Origin: CAZGKW01 sp964526295
GTDB lineage: Bacteria; Planctomycetota; Phycisphaerae; FEN-1346
Length of the DNA stretch: 64,000 bases
NCBI GenBank assembly: GCA_964526295.1
Contig: CAZGKW010000011.1
Coordinates: forward strand, 39,963 to 103,962
Direction: 5' to 3'
The notes beneath the pieces were generated by a model, which was not told where the DNA came from, made no database searches, and saw only the letters and a list, made by a program, of their open reading frames with translations. This document shows positions 26,563 through 35,567 of this stretch, in pieces. Numbering within the stretch: the stretch's first letter is position 1; the number at the start of each line of letters is the position of its first letter. Both the position numbers and the translations under genes were made by a program.

Positions 26563-27726
26563 CTAACGCAAGCCGGTGCCAAGCGGCACGACGCCGTTCC
26601 ACGTCCGTGTCACGCCCTCGAACGCCCCGGCCGACTCCTGGCCGCCCTCGGCCATCGCCGCGAACAGGTGCGTCGGCTCCCCTCCCTCGACCAGCAGGAA
26701 CGGCCGCTCGACGTGCGACAGGCGCCGCGTGATGCCGTCGTCGAACGGCAGAAGCAGGCCGTAGGCCTTCGGTTCGGGCGCGAGGTGCCACCGGAGGCCG
26801 TCCGGCGACAGGAGGTGGGCACAGGCGTGCAGCTCGCCCGTGGCCGCCCCATTGAGGTCCTTGGCGAGCATCTCGAAGTGGCCTTGCCCTGCGGGGCCCG
26901 CTTCACCGGACCCAGCAGGGCCGCCGGTCTCGAAGACGAACGGGTCCTCGAGCGACACGCCCCGAGCGTCGACAAGCGGCTCGTCGCTCCGCCACACGGG
27001 CCCGGCATCGAGGTCCTCGTAGATTGCCAGACCCAGCCGGCAGCCGCGGCCCCGGATGAAGCTCCGGTAGTAGAGGAGCAGGCGGCCGTCTGAGGCGACG
27101 CACGGCGACGGGTTCGTCACGACGTGCTCGTCCCACATCCCCGGGCGGGCCACGAGGAGCGGCTGGTCGCGCCGCCGCCACGGGCCGCAAACGCTCTCCG
27201 ACTCAGCGAAGCCGATGCGGATCCGCCGATACCACGGCCAGAACGCGGGGCCCTCGGCCAACTCCTCGGCCGACGGCTTCGGGCCGTCGAACGTCGTCCC
27301 GATGTAAAACAGGACGTACCGGCCCTGCCACCGGACGACCGTCGGGTTGTGGGTCATGCGGCCGTCCCAGTGCTCCGGGCCGCGGTCCCCCAGGACGACC
27401 TCCTCGAGGCGGTACGGCCCTTCGGGGCGGTCGGCCGAGGCCCGGACGACTTCCGAGTAACTCTGGTAGGCGGGCAGGAACTTGAGGCGCCCCGGCCAGC
27501 GGGCGGCGAAGAGATGGTGCCGGCCGTCCTCGCCCCGCACGGCCGACCCGCACCACACCCACCACCCCTCCAGGGCGAAACCGCCGCCCGCGACGGCCGG
27601 CCGGAGACGCCGGGCGAACGGCACGTGCGGGGTCCCGCACGGGGCGCGAAGCGGCTCCGGGGAGCCGGCGTCGCCTCGGCTCGCGCCTGCGTCTCCGCCG
27701 CCCGCTTCGCGGCCCGTCTCAGGCAT
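26563..27726 (-). CDS. Five-bladed beta-propeller glycosidase-like protein (GH43/GH117 type)
   Basis: This 387-residue protein shows the repeats of GH43-like five-bladed propellers: MTHNPTVVRWQGRYVLFYIG, NPSPCVASDGRLLLYYRSF and VSLEDPFVFETGG, each near the start of a blade. In such families three acidic residues in these positions do catalysis. Here the first blade has MTHNP where Asp might be expected, so activity is not certain. No signal peptide is seen. The ATG at 27726 overlaps the end of the URO-D gene by eight bases, so the two are coupled. An inner segment around residues 278-292 is Gly/Pro/Ala-rich (GGPAGSGEAGPAGQG), probably a loop insert. Confidence 0.68.
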   Translation of the reverse strand: MPETGREAGGGDAGASRGDAGSPEPLRAPCGTPHVPFARRLRPAVAGGGFALEGWWVWCGSAVRGEDGRHHLFAARWPGRLKFLPAYQSYSEVVRASADRPEGPYRLEEVVLGDRGPEHWDGRMTHNPTVVRWQGRYVLFYIGTTFDGPKPSAEELAEGPAFWPWYRRIRIGFAESESVCGPWRRRDQPLLVARPGMWDEHVVTNPSPCVASDGRLLLYYRSFIRGRGCRLGLAIYEDLDAGPVWRSDEPLVDARGVSLEDPFVFETGGPAGSGEAGPAGQGHFEMLAKDLNGAATGELHACAHLLSPDGLRWHLAPEPKAYGLLLPFDDGITRRLSHVERPFLLVEGGEPTHLFAAMAEGGQESAGAFEGVTRTWNGVVPLGTGLR

Positions 27727-28819
27727 AGACGCATTCCTTCGCCGCATCTGCGAACGCCTGGACGTTCGCCGGGTCGCCGAAGAAGAAGTGATCCGACGGC
27801 GAGCAGATGTACCCGCCGTCCGGGCAGGCGGCGTGCAGGTCGCGGACCATGGCGGCGGCGGTCTCGGGGGTCCCTTGCTCGAACCCCTGCCGCTGGTCGA
27901 AGCCGCCGACGAAGAACAGGCGGTCGCCGACCCGCCGGTTCGCCTCGGCCAGACGGCAATCGCCGCCCATCCCCGGCGGCGTCATCGTCTCCAGGCCGTC
28001 CGCCCCGTTCTCCGCGACCGTCTCCAGCAGCGGCATCACCCCGCCGCACAGGTGGTAGACGGCCTTCGAGCCCGCGGCATGGATGGCCTCGTGCTGTCGC
28101 CGGTCGTAAGGCAGACAGAACTGGCGGTGCATGGCGGGGCTGATGACGGTGCTCGAGCCCGCCCCGCCGCCGGTTTCGACGAGGTCCAGCTCGATCGGCC
28201 CGCCGACCTCGATGGCCCGGAGCTTCTTGGCGAGCATATCGTCGAGGCAGCGATGGAGCCGGTCGGGCTCGTCGAGGGCGAGGAAGATGGCCGCCTCGGT
28301 GCCGAAGAGCGTCCCGAAGCTCTGCCACGGGCTGCCCTGGCCGAAGTCGAACAGGCACCCCCGGACGATGCCGCGGTCGCCGACCCGCCGCTTCGCCTCC
28401 CGGACGGGCGACCAGTCGACCCGCTCGGGCAGCGGCACGTAGCGGCTCCAGAGACGGAAATCGCGGTCGCTCTTGACGAGGTGCTCGGTGGTCCAGCGGG
28501 TGAAGGCGTTGGCCGCCTGGCAGGTGATGAGTGTGCCGCCGGGCGTCGTGATCTCGGTCCGCCAGCGGCGCTCGCCGCCCGGGTCCCGGCCGAGGTCGGT
28601 CGTCCGGACGTCCCAGTCCGCCAGCGCCGCGTCGCTGTACTCGTACGCCGGCGAGGCGTAGGCGACGGGGTCCATGTCGAACCGCTCGTAGGCGGCGTAC
28701 TGGTCGCAGCCGTCGAGGTAGGTCGTCAGGTAGTACGACATCCAGCTATGGACCTGGCAGGGGAGCCGGTCGGGCGTTCCGTTCTCCAGGGCGATGAGGA
28801 ACCGTTCGCGGCCGGTCAT
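27719..28819 (-). CDS. Uroporphyrinogen decarboxylase (URO-D) family protein
   Basis: This 366-residue protein begins MTGRERFLIALENGTPDRLP, the standard opening of the URO-D/MtaA/CmuA family. VYHLCGGVMPLLETVAENGA and ETMTPPGMGGDCRLAEANRR, plus the C-terminal GGYICSPSDHF, match the TIM-barrel family. It lacks the haem-pathway context. Such lone members in planctomycetes and Lentisphaerae are thought to be methyl- or corrinoid-linked enzymes rather than HemE (family-level knowledge; not shown here). The start at 28819 follows AGAGG. It is coupled to the propeller glycosidase gene downstream. Confidence 0.82.
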   Translation of the reverse strand: MTGRERFLIALENGTPDRLPCQVHSWMSYYLTTYLDGCDQYAAYERFDMDPVAYASPAYEYSDAALADWDVRTTDLGRDPGGERRWRTEITTPGGTLITCQAANAFTRWTTEHLVKSDRDFRLWSRYVPLPERVDWSPVREAKRRVGDRGIVRGCLFDFGQGSPWQSFGTLFGTEAAIFLALDEPDRLHRCLDDMLAKKLRAIEVGGPIELDLVETGGGAGSSTVISPAMHRQFCLPYDRRQHEAIHAAGSKAVYHLCGGVMPLLETVAENGADGLETMTPPGMGGDCRLAEANRRVGDRLFFVGGFDQRQGFEQGTPETAAAMVRDLHAACPDGGYICSPSDHFFFGDPANVQAFADAAKECVYA

Positions 28820-29167
28820 GCGTGCCTCTGCGTGTGCGTTCCGGCGGGTGGACGACCGAGGGGAAGGTAGCACAGACGGCGGGCATACGCAAGCCCTGCC
28901 TGGGGGCCGCGGCCCAGGCAGGGACTGCCTGATTCGAACGCGACCCGCCTTCAAGCGGGCCCGGGTAGGTCCTGTCAACATTCAGCGCGTCGGGTCTGCG
29001 TACCCGCCGCGTCTGCTGCGCACCAGGGCGGTCGGTGCGGAGACCGGCCGCGCCGAATCCCTATGACAGCGATCAGATCGCACCGTCCTTCTCGGGCCCG
29101 GACGACTGCGTGAACAGCTCGTCCGGGGGGGGGGCGAGGTTGTCCGGCCCCGTCGCCGCCGCCGGCC
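28820..29167. other. Intergenic region with one palindrome
   Basis: These 348 bases separate the URO-D gene from the end of heparinase-like C, both on the minus strand. Apart from the hairpin at 28894-28923 I see no gene or promoter. Confidence 0.5.
28894..28923. terminator. Perfect 11-bp-stem hairpin
   Basis: CCCTGCCTGGG pairs with CCCAGGCAGGG across an eight-base GC loop. No T run follows on either strand, so it is not a classic intrinsic terminator. It lies about 75 bases upstream of the URO-D start and 245 bases past the heparinase-like C stop, so it could end the upstream transcript or fold in the URO-D leader. Confidence 0.4.
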
Positions 29168-32100
29168 TCAGCCCCCGAAGACGACCTTCCCGCCGTCGAA
29201 GCGGACCGTCTGCCGGCCCACCCGGACGGTCGCGCCGAGCCCCCGGCGGTCGGCCCGGACCTCCGGCGGGTCGCCCCGCTGGACGGTGACGACCACGAAG
29301 AACTCGTCGCCGCCGGTGGCAAAGACGGCCTTCGAGCTGCTCCGGGTCAGGCTGTACTTGTAGCCGCGGACGTACTCGGCCCGCTCCTCGAAGCGGATGT
29401 CCGGCCGGGCCGGGGCGAGGAACGTCGCCCGCAGGTTCGCATCGCCCTGGGTCAGCGTGAACCCCCGGTCATCCACCTTCACCCGCTCGTCGCCCTCCAC
29501 CGGGGCCGATGTGCACCCGAAAGGCTGGAACCGCGGCGGCGCGGGGATGGACTTGCCCTGGAAGATGACGCGCGTGCCGTCCTTCGGGTCCTGCTCGATC
29601 CGCCCGAGGCCGGTGGTGGCGCTCTCGAGCTGCCAGGTCCAGGTCTTCTCGCTTCCTCCGCGGACCTTGTCGACCAGCACCAGCAGGCAGGGCGCCCCCG
29701 ACCGGCCGGAATAGTCGACCGCCATGGCCCGCATGCCGGTGATGCCGCTCGCCTCGACGGCCGCAGGTCGGAACACCCGGCCATAGCGCTCGTAGGGCTT
29801 CGCGAGCCGCCCCCGCTCGTCCTCCCGCGGGGCCATGTAGACCTCGTCGAGCCGCATCGAGACCGACCCCGACCCGTCCTCCCCGGTCTTGACGTACGTG
29901 ACCCGACCGCGGCCGCCGAGGTTGATCCGGTCGGCGACGAGCTGGACGACGTTCTCGCCGTAACGCCGGCCCGCGGGCTCGCCCAGGCCGTGCGACCAGA
30001 CGTGCCCCAGGCCCGTCAGGCGGAACGTCCCCGCCCCCTCGGCGTAGGTGGCCGCGAAGAACTGGGTGATGAAGGGGTCGGATGAGACCTCCCAACTGCT
30101 GCGGAAACCGTAGAACCCGAAGTCCGGCGCCTCCCACGTCAGAGGCAGGATGCCCTCCGGCCCCTGCGGCTCCATGTCCAGCGGGTAGTTGACGAACGCG
30201 TACAGGGGATGGGTGTTGAAGTCGCCGTAGGGCCGGCTGAAGGCGTAGCCCCGCCCGGGGGCCGTGAGGATCGTCTCGAAGCCCTCCTCGTCGAGCCGTT
30301 CGAGGCCGGCGTGCCAGTGCCACCCCCACAGGAGGGCCGGCTTCCACTCTTCCCGCGTGAGCGGGAACAGGGCGGCGAAGTTCTCTTTGGCCGTGTCCCG
30401 CTCGTTCTCGGGATAGCCGGAGGTCCTGAAGCCCGGCTCGCCGCTCACCTCCTGGCCCACCACCTTCCGGTCGGGCCGGTAGGGGTAGACGAACAGGGTC
30501 CGCGGCAGGTAATCGGCGGCCATCCGGTAGGGCGAGACGTCCGTGCACCGGACGTTGCGGTACATGCAGGCGTACTTGTTGGGCCCGTCCATGGCGGCCA
30601 TCTGGCCGGCCCCGGACAGGCAGCCGCCCCGGCCGAGCATCTGGCGAAACGTCAGTCGCATCTGGTGGAGGGCGATCTCCTCGGCTTTCAGGGTCCGTAC
30701 GTCGCAGCCGCCGGTGCGTTTCCACTGGGCGCGGTCGAGCCGCCAGTCGCGGAGCTTCTCCTCGTAGATTTCCGCGACGCGCTTCTTCGCCTCGGCCGCC
30801 TCCGCCTCCGACAGATCCACCAGGCGGGGCTCGACGAACGTCTTGCCCCAGGGCTTCATGTCGCCGATGGGGCCGGTGATCAGCCAGGGGTAGAGACCCG
30901 GCTCCAGGCGGGCCACGTGCCCCTCGAGCATCCGCCTGCCGCCCAGCCAGGCCTCGACGCCGCGGTTCCCCAGCTCCAGGCGGACCCACCGGGGCCTGTC
31001 GTTCCTGAGGACGGTGTAGTAGTAGCTCATGGTCCGGACGGCGACGCCCGACGGGCCGGTCAGCTCGATCTGCGTCCGCCCGCCGGTCAGCTTCGGATGG
31101 CTGATGTAGCCCTTGCCCTCCTCGATCCGCCGCCAGGCCCGCGTAACGCCGTCAAAGGTCACCTCCTCCCCGAGGGCCGGGCGAACCCCTCCCCTGCCGC
31201 CGACCCCGGCCGGATGGTCCCCCTTCGACGGGAACGGGCCCACGTAGAGCCACGTCCGGGGCATGCGGCCGCTGGTGAAGGCAAAGACCTCGACGCCCTT
31301 GCCGGGCTTGTAGCCCTCGGCCGGCGCGATCGTCCCGTCCTCCTCGGCAACGACCACCGGCGGCACCGGCCTGGCGGGCTCGGGGCCCGGCTCACCCCAG
31401 ATGGCCAGCGTCGCCACCCCGGCGGCATACATGACCGTCGCCGCGTGGGACGTCCCGTAGGTCCAGTTCATGTGGCTGTCGAAGCGGCCGCGGTTGAAGT
31501 AGACGTTCTCGGCCCACCGCAGGAGGTAGTCGCGTGTGCGGCGGCGGAACTCTTCCGGCCAGACGTCGTAGCACAGGTCGTAAGCGATGGCGGCCTGCTC
31601 CATCCGCCAGGGGATCCACCGGCTGCGGACCCGCTTCGAGCCCTTGTCCTCGTCCTTCATCATCTCCTCGACCCGCCGCCGGGCCTCCGCCGCCTTCGAT
31701 TCGTCCCCGGTCAGTGCGTACTGCATGGCGAAGCCGGCCGCGTTGGTGCTCATCTTCGCGACGGCGGCCTTTCCGAAGGGCGTCCGGGCCTTCGCCTTGA
31801 GGGCCGGGAGGTCCTTCTTGCGGAAGAGGAGCCGGGGGTGCTCGCCGGGTTGGACGGGCTCGTAGCCCTCCTTCAGATGCTCTCGGGGCGGGAGGACGTA
31901 GATTTCGGCCATGCCCTCGACCTGCTCGCCGCGGAACGTGCCGCGGTAACGGCCGGCGAAGCGGTCGCCGCCCTGGTCGGGCCGGTCCTCGGCCCGCTCG
32001 ACGTCGACCGCCACCTTGATCCGCCCGCCGGGCACGTAGCCGTCGGCCCGCATGGCGATCGAGAGGTCCAGCCGGATCGCTTCGGGGCCGACCTCGGCCC

Positions 32101-32374
32101 GGTCGACCCGGCCGGCGTGGACCGACCGGTTGAAGTCGCCGCCGGTGGCCCAGACTCGCTCCCACACGTCGCCGGTCCGGCACAGGTCGGCCAGGAGCGA
32201 CGGCGAGCCGGGCCCCTGCTGCGGTCCCTGGGGGACGGCGTTTCGGAGGACGAGGCGCATGAGCGTCTCGTCGGCCCCTGCTTTCGCGCCGCGAGCAGGT
32301 GAGTCGATGAGAAGCGAGGTGAAAACAAACGCACTCGCCATGGCGAAACACAGCACCTTGCGCCCCGTCGTCAT
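29168..32374 (-). CDS. Secreted heparinase II/III-like protein C
   Basis: This 1068-residue protein is the largest of three paralogues. After a signal peptide (VLCFAMASAFVFTSLLIDSP) comes a beta domain of about 150 residues (FAGRYRGTFRGEQVEGMAEI) shared with protein A and with the gene just upstream. The toroid starts at EHPRLLFRKKDLPALKAKAR and includes AIAYDLCYDVWPEEFRRRTR. FGFYGFRSSWEVSSDPFITQ and AMAVDYSGRSGAPCLLVLVD mark the C-terminal sandwich. It closes with TVRVGRQTVRFDGGKVVFGG. The role is probably cleavage of an acidic polysaccharide outside the cell; the substrate is unknown. GGGAGG precedes the ATG. It is the last gene of a three-gene operon with the repeat protein and a PQQ protein. 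Confidence 0.75.
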   Translation of the reverse strand: MTTGRKVLCFAMASAFVFTSLLIDSPARGAKAGADETLMRLVLRNAVPQGPQQGPGSPSLLADLCRTGDVWERVWATGGDFNRSVHAGRVDRAEVGPEAIRLDLSIAMRADGYVPGGRIKVAVDVERAEDRPDQGGDRFAGRYRGTFRGEQVEGMAEIYVLPPREHLKEGYEPVQPGEHPRLLFRKKDLPALKAKARTPFGKAAVAKMSTNAAGFAMQYALTGDESKAAEARRRVEEMMKDEDKGSKRVRSRWIPWRMEQAAIAYDLCYDVWPEEFRRRTRDYLLRWAENVYFNRGRFDSHMNWTYGTSHAATVMYAAGVATLAIWGEPGPEPARPVPPVVVAEEDGTIAPAEGYKPGKGVEVFAFTSGRMPRTWLYVGPFPSKGDHPAGVGGRGGVRPALGEEVTFDGVTRAWRRIEEGKGYISHPKLTGGRTQIELTGPSGVAVRTMSYYYTVLRNDRPRWVRLELGNRGVEAWLGGRRMLEGHVARLEPGLYPWLITGPIGDMKPWGKTFVEPRLVDLSEAEAAEAKKRVAEIYEEKLRDWRLDRAQWKRTGGCDVRTLKAEEIALHQMRLTFRQMLGRGGCLSGAGQMAAMDGPNKYACMYRNVRCTDVSPYRMAADYLPRTLFVYPYRPDRKVVGQEVSGEPGFRTSGYPENERDTAKENFAALFPLTREEWKPALLWGWHWHAGLERLDEEGFETILTAPGRGYAFSRPYGDFNTHPLYAFVNYPLDMEPQGPEGILPLTWEAPDFGFYGFRSSWEVSSDPFITQFFAATYAEGAGTFRLTGLGHVWSHGLGEPAGRRYGENVVQLVADRINLGGRGRVTYVKTGEDGSGSVSMRLDEVYMAPREDERGRLAKPYERYGRVFRPAAVEASGITGMRAMAVDYSGRSGAPCLLVLVDKVRGGSEKTWTWQLESATTGLGRIEQDPKDGTRVIFQGKSIPAPPRFQPFGCTSAPVEGDERVKVDDRGFTLTQGDANLRATFLAPARPDIRFEERAEYVRGYKYSLTRSSSKAVFATGGDEFFVVVTVQRGDPPEVRADRRGLGATVRVGRQTVRFDGGKVVFGG

Positions 32375-32433
32375 GCATCCGCCTCCCGTCTGTTCGTCAA
32401 TAGAATGCGCGCCTGGCCTGAGGCCGGGCCGTC

Positions 32434-33636
32434 TCAGTCGCCCTCGATCTCCTCGGCCGTAAGGATCGTCCCGCCCACCTTCCCCTTCGCGTCCTCGCGG
32501 CGGCCGTAGCGTCCGGCGAACGAGCCGACGACCTTCGTCCCGGAGACGACCGCGTCGAGGTCGAACTCGCACCCGAGGTCCCGCTCGCCGGGCGGGAACC
32601 CCCCGCCGGCCTTCAGGTCCACCTTGACGGGGCCGTTGAGCCGACCGTTCGCCACCGCAAGGCCGGACGCGTCCACCGCGTGGGTCAGCGAGTTGCCGCC
32701 GCGAGCCACGGCGTCACCGAACCGGCCGCCCCTGCACTCGATGAAGAGGGCCAGGTCCTCGTCGTCGGTCAGGACCTCCTCCAGCGTGAGGACGTAGGCC
32801 GCGTCGGCGGGCGTGGGGTCATCGGGCCCCGCGGCGGTGCCGAACGCGGGCCTGAGGCCCCAGTTGTGCCCTCCCTTGCGGGTGGTCGTGGTGCCGTCTA
32901 TGAACCCCCCGCGGACCGTCGCGTCGAGGTGGAAGGCGTAGTCGCCCCCGGCGGCGTCACCCCCGACGACCCGGCACCGGACCACGCCGCGCAGCCGTTC
33001 GTCGTCGAACGAGAGGTGGCCGCCGTCGAGCCGGCCGTCAAACCCGCGCTTGCCGGAGGTTCGGCTGTAGAACTCGCCGTCGACGGCCTTGCCGCCGCGG
33101 AGGGTGAACCGGACGGAGGGGTTTCGGATGTGCCCCCACCGGGTATAGAGGCTGGCGAAGTCCATCTCGATGCGAACGCCCTCGCCCCCCTCGGGGATGT
33201 CGCGCAGCTCGCCGTGGATGGCGCCGCGGAGGTCCTCCCGGGCCCCTTCGACGCCGAAGTCGCCCTCGTAGGTGCCCGCCAGGTCCGGCCCGCCGGGGTC
33301 GCGGAGCCGGGCGTCGATCCGGTAGCGGTACTCGACGGGGCCGATGACAGCCGTCAGCCGGCCGACGATGCGGTCGCCGCTCCGCTCCAGGCTGTGCTCG
33401 ATGCGGGTATCGGCCCCGCCGGGCCCGTCGGCCCAGCCGCGGCCCAGCTCGCCGTCGCGGGAGTGGAGGCGGACCGTCAGCGGCCGACCGCCCTCGCTCG
33501 CCCCGGGCAGGACCAGCGTCACCTGCTCGTACTCGCCGGCGGGCCGGATCCGCTCGGCGCGGACGGTTCCCGCGACAGCCGCCAGCACGGCAACCGCCAA
33601 CACCCCCGCCTTGCATGCCCCGAGGTCCCTGACCAT
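32434..33636 (-). CDS. Secreted protein with three tandem beta-domains shared with the heparinase-like proteins
   Basis: This 400-residue protein has a signal peptide (GVLAVAVLAAVAGTVRAERI) and three consecutive domains of about 120-130 residues. Each ends in a segment like LAGTYEGDFGVEGAREDLRG, FIDGTTTTRKG or VVGSFAGRYGRREDAKGKVG, preceded by an L/V-rich strand. The same unit is the N-terminal domain of heparinase-like A (LAGRYEGHFAGHARSGEAEG) and C. No enzyme motif is visible. It is likely a binding or scaffold protein for the same glycan, encoded directly upstream of paralogue C. The ATG at 33636 follows AAGGGAG. Confidence 0.7.
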   Translation of the reverse strand: MVRDLGACKAGVLAVAVLAAVAGTVRAERIRPAGEYEQVTLVLPGASEGGRPLTVRLHSRDGELGRGWADGPGGADTRIEHSLERSGDRIVGRLTAVIGPVEYRYRIDARLRDPGGPDLAGTYEGDFGVEGAREDLRGAIHGELRDIPEGGEGVRIEMDFASLYTRWGHIRNPSVRFTLRGGKAVDGEFYSRTSGKRGFDGRLDGGHLSFDDERLRGVVRCRVVGGDAAGGDYAFHLDATVRGGFIDGTTTTRKGGHNWGLRPAFGTAAGPDDPTPADAAYVLTLEEVLTDDEDLALFIECRGGRFGDAVARGGNSLTHAVDASGLAVANGRLNGPVKVDLKAGGGFPPGERDLGCEFDLDAVVSGTKVVGSFAGRYGRREDAKGKVGGTILTAEEIEGD

Positions 33637-33684
33637 GGCACGGACTCCCTTTAAGCAGCCGCTGGATCCGGACCCGGACACCCG

Positions 33685-35331
33685 CTATTCGGCGGCCGAC
33701 TTCCTCAGGTCGTAGCAGACGATCGTTCCGTTCTCGGTCCGCAGGTAGAAGCGTCCGTCCACGTACGGCACCTCGATGGGCACCTCGTAGCCGGTGGTCG
33801 CGTTGTGGGGGAACATCCAGCCGTGGGACAGCCGGCGGAGGGTACCGGAGTCCTCGACGGCGAAGAGCGTCGCCCCGAAACTGCTCCGCCCGTGGGCCAC
33901 GTCATAGAAGGTCATCAGGCGGTCCTCCATCGGCAGCAGCGGGTTGAAGCCCTCATGCTCGGGCGTGTCCGGCAGGGGCTCGAAGGTCTGGAGGACTTCG
34001 CCGGTGGCTTCGCGGACGACGAACAGGGCCCTGGTCCGCCGGCCGCCGACCTGGCCCCCGCGGGTACCGATGTAGACGATGCCGTCGCGGATGACGACCT
34101 TGCGGCGGCCTCCGGCGTCGAGGTGCCAGGAGAAGTCGTACTTCGGCCCGGCGGGAAGCTCCCAGGCCTTCTCGGCCTTCTCGGCGGTGAACCGGTACGC
34201 TCCCCAGTGGCCGTCGATGGACTTGTCGCGGTTGTCGGGCCCGGCCGGACGGGTGTTGACCACGACGTGCGTATCGGACGGGGAGAGCGGACCGAGGTAC
34301 GGGCCCAGCCCCTCGACGGTCCATCGGACCTTGCCGGACCGGGGGTCGACGAGTCGCAACTCGCCGTCGGCGGTGTTGGCCAGCAGGTACTCGCGGCCCC
34401 CGTCATCGCTCGGGCGGACGGCCGCCGGTGTGGAGAACTTCGACAGGACGTTCGGAAGCTCCCACCGCGTCGAGCCGTCCTTCGGGTCCACGCCGACCAG
34501 CCCCCGTTCGTGGCCCGTAAAGGTCGGGACGATCAGGACGCCGTCGGCGACGACCAAGCTGCTGAGCCACCCGCCGAGCCGGGCGAAGCGGCCCTCCTTG
34601 AGGGCCTCGGCCTTGGCCGCCTCGGCCATCTCGTGGGTCCGGCCGAGGCCGACTTCCCACAGCTTCTCGCCCGTACGGGCATCGTAGGCGTAAAGGCGGC
34701 CCGTCGTGCCGAGGCTGAAGACGCGGCCGTCGTGGTAGGCGGGCGAGACGCCCCAGTCGCCACGCTTCAGGGCCGGGACGCGAGCCCCCTGGCGCTTCTC
34801 GACGGCCTTCCATTTCGTGCGGCCGGTGCGGGCGTCGATGGCGACCACGACGTCGTGGGCCTCGATGGCCCAGATGTCCCACGTCGCCTCGGGCTTGCCG
34901 TCGCGGGTGCCGAGGGTGCGGATCTGGTCTTTGGCGTAGGGCGGGCCGGCGGGCCGGTAGGAGGCGACGAAGACGGTGCCCTCGGCCACGATGGGGCTGC
35001 CGCGCCCGCCGGGGTGCGGGCTGGCCCCCTCGGCCAGGATGCGACTGACGCCGTACGGGCCCTTGCCGACGCCGATGTCGTGCTCCTCGCTGACCCAGGC
35101 GAGGCGGGCGTCGGCCAGGTCGTCGACCAGCTCGTGGCCGCAGCGGCGGGGGACGAAACGGCCGTACGGGCCGGCGAACATCGGCCAGCCGGGCGCCTTC
35201 GAGCGGTCCGCCTTAGGCCGCTCGGACGCCGACGCGTCCCGCCCAAGGCCGCGCCATCCGACAACCCCGGCCGACAGGATCGCCGCAGCCAGGCACAGCA
35301 CCGTCATCGACGCACGGGTCTGCCGACGCAT
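33685..35331 (-). CDS. Secreted PQQ-type beta-propeller protein
   Basis: This 548-residue protein has an N-terminal signal or anchor segment (MTVLCLAAAILSAGVVGWRG). Propeller blades show the PQQ/BamB repeat core: VVVAIDARTGRTKWKAVEK, GRLYAYDARTGEKLWEVGL, VGVDPKDGSTRWELPN, LRLVDPRSGKVRWTVEG. The cofactor-binding residues of true quinoprotein dehydrogenases are not recognisable, so it is probably a structural or binding propeller. AAGGGAG precedes the ATG at 35331. It leads an operon with the three-repeat protein and heparinase-like C, at gaps of 48 and 59 bases. Confidence 0.8.
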   Translation of the reverse strand: MRRQTRASMTVLCLAAAILSAGVVGWRGLGRDASASERPKADRSKAPGWPMFAGPYGRFVPRRCGHELVDDLADARLAWVSEEHDIGVGKGPYGVSRILAEGASPHPGGRGSPIVAEGTVFVASYRPAGPPYAKDQIRTLGTRDGKPEATWDIWAIEAHDVVVAIDARTGRTKWKAVEKRQGARVPALKRGDWGVSPAYHDGRVFSLGTTGRLYAYDARTGEKLWEVGLGRTHEMAEAAKAEALKEGRFARLGGWLSSLVVADGVLIVPTFTGHERGLVGVDPKDGSTRWELPNVLSKFSTPAAVRPSDDGGREYLLANTADGELRLVDPRSGKVRWTVEGLGPYLGPLSPSDTHVVVNTRPAGPDNRDKSIDGHWGAYRFTAEKAEKAWELPAGPKYDFSWHLDAGGRRKVVIRDGIVYIGTRGGQVGGRRTRALFVVREATGEVLQTFEPLPDTPEHEGFNPLLPMEDRLMTFYDVAHGRSSFGATLFAVEDSGTLRRLSHGWMFPHNATTGYEVPIEVPYVDGRFYLRTENGTIVCYDLRKSAAE

Positions 35332-35567
35332 CAGCGCTCCCTTCAGTTGACGGGCACGACCCTCTGAACACGGAAACGGCCCGGAGGTCGTGCTCAACCT
35401 GGTCGCTTCGTCGCCCGCACAGAATGGCCGAAGCAGTCGGGCCGGCCAAGGACAATCTTCCCTGGCGGTTGATTCGGCGGCGGCGGGGTCATAGGCTGGA
35501 CTGACGGAGGGGGCGCGCACGTCGCACGGGAGCTCTCTGTCGCCATTCCCAGGGCCGGTCCGGGACC

